The position numbers were made by a program, and so were the translations under genes. The notes under the pieces were generated by a model. It made no database searches, was not told the origin of the DNA, and worked only from the letters and a program-made list of their open reading frames with translations. This document shows, piece by piece, positions 5,152 through 5,613 of a DNA stretch of 5,613 nt; positions within the stretch are counted from its first letter, which is position 1; each line of letters begins with the position of its first letter. Source of the stretch: JBKJVQ01 sp046717125 (GTDB lineage: Bacteria; Pseudomonadota; Alphaproteobacteria; Rhizobiales; Methyloligellaceae); assembly GCA_046717125.1 (NCBI GenBank), contig JBKJVQ010000149.1, forward strand, positions 1 to 5,613. Reading direction: 5' to 3'.

Positions 5152-5613
5152 ATGGCAAAAAAGTCGAAAAGGAACCCGACTGTCTCGAGGCGGAAATTCA
5201 TCGCCGCAGGCGCCATGGCGTCGGCGGCCGCAATCGCTGCGCCAAACATATCCCGCGCCGAAACGACCGTCCTCAAAATGCAAAGCTCGTGGAGCCCGAG
5301 CGAGATCTTCCACGAGATGGCGCAGCAATATGTCGAGCGCGTGCAGAAAATGGCGGGCGGGCGGCTCAGGATCGACCTGACGCCTGCGGGCGCGATCGTG
5401 AAGGCGTTCGAGGTGCAGAACGCCTGCCATGACGGCACGATAGACGCGGCGCACAGCGTCTCAGCGTACTGGTACGGCAAGAACCGGGCGGCTTCGCTGT
5501 TTGGCACCGGCCCTGTGTTTGGCGCGGATTCGGCGCAGCTTCTGGGCTGGATGCACTATGGCGGCGGCAAGGAACTCTACCGAGAGCTGGTGCAGGACGT
5601 GCTAGGTCTGGAT
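5152..5613 (+). CDS. TRAP transporter solute-binding protein, DctP family (3' end beyond window)
   Basis: The first 154 residues of a periplasmic receptor that normally has about 350-370. The N terminus carries a twin-arginine signal: basic residues 3-7, SRRKFI at 12-17, an Ala-rich hydrophobic core to about 30, and a likely cleavage after SRA at 34-36. The mature start TTVLKMQSSWSPSEIFHEMA and the following FEVQNACHDGTIDAAHS and WMHYGGGKELY fit the DctP group that includes alpha-keto-acid (TakP-like) and related organic-acid receptors. It would bind a carboxylate solute and pass it to the small and large TRAP membrane subunits (DctQ and DctM), which may lie beyond the right edge. The ligand-fixing arginine is not in the visible part, so the substrate is open. 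GGAG lies only three bases before the ATG; an in-frame TTG at 5143 is a weaker alternative. Divergent from the transpeptidase. Confidence 0.9.
   Translation, partial: MAKKSKRNPTVSRRKFIAAGAMASAAAIAAPNISRAETTVLKMQSSWSPSEIFHEMAQQYVERVQKMAGGRLRIDLTPAGAIVKAFEVQNACHDGTIDAAHSVSAYWYGKNRAASLFGTGPVFGADSAQLLGWMHYGGGKELYRELVQDVLGLD

Noticed and set aside
4701..5507. 268-residue minus-strand reading frame
   Set aside because: Its upstream half is antisense to the TRAP receptor, whose Tat signal and family motifs are clear. Only the part from the ATG at 4964 is kept, as a weak candidate.

Overview
The window looks like chromosomal DNA of a high-GC Gram-negative bacterium, most likely an alphaproteobacterium and possibly of the Hyphomicrobiales. 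The reasons are the G/C-rich third codon positions, exported proteins with Sec- and Tat-type signals, a Prx6-type 1-Cys peroxiredoxin, a short secreted YkuD-domain protein, and a DctP-type TRAP solute receptor. Taxonomy is inferred from gene content only. I saw no tRNA, rRNA, CRISPR array, insertion sequence or phage gene.

Layout. Positions 1-1087 hold two minus-strand genes, a 1-Cys peroxiredoxin followed after 17 bp by a NUDIX hydrolase that runs off the left edge. Positions 1178-3995 hold a zinc locus: a DUF1007 periplasmic protein (ZevA-like) and a NicO-family membrane transporter (ZevB-like) overlap on the minus strand, and a ZnuA-type zinc-binding protein is transcribed divergently on the plus strand. 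The 128 bp between zevA and znuA contains a perfect 15-bp palindrome (2941-2955) that resembles a Zur box and overlaps the best -10 element for znuA. Positions 4060-4644 (minus) encode an L,D-transpeptidase that converges on znuA; a GC-rich hairpin lies between them. Positions 4645-5151 have no recognised gene but may hold one small minus-strand ORF (4701-4964) with a fair ribosome site. From 5152 to the right edge is the start of a Tat-exported TRAP receptor.

How the genes fit together. The centre reads as a zinc-scavenging module. The ZnuA-like protein would bind periplasmic Zn(II) through three His and one Asp and deliver it to an ABC permease not present here. ZevA would be a second periplasmic metal handler and ZevB the membrane partner, with a His/Cys-rich loop. 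Shared control by zinc status is suggested by the single palindromic operator but not proven. The peroxiredoxin and NUDIX genes form a separate small oxidative-stress or housekeeping unit. The L,D-transpeptidase and TRAP receptor are unrelated envelope and uptake functions.
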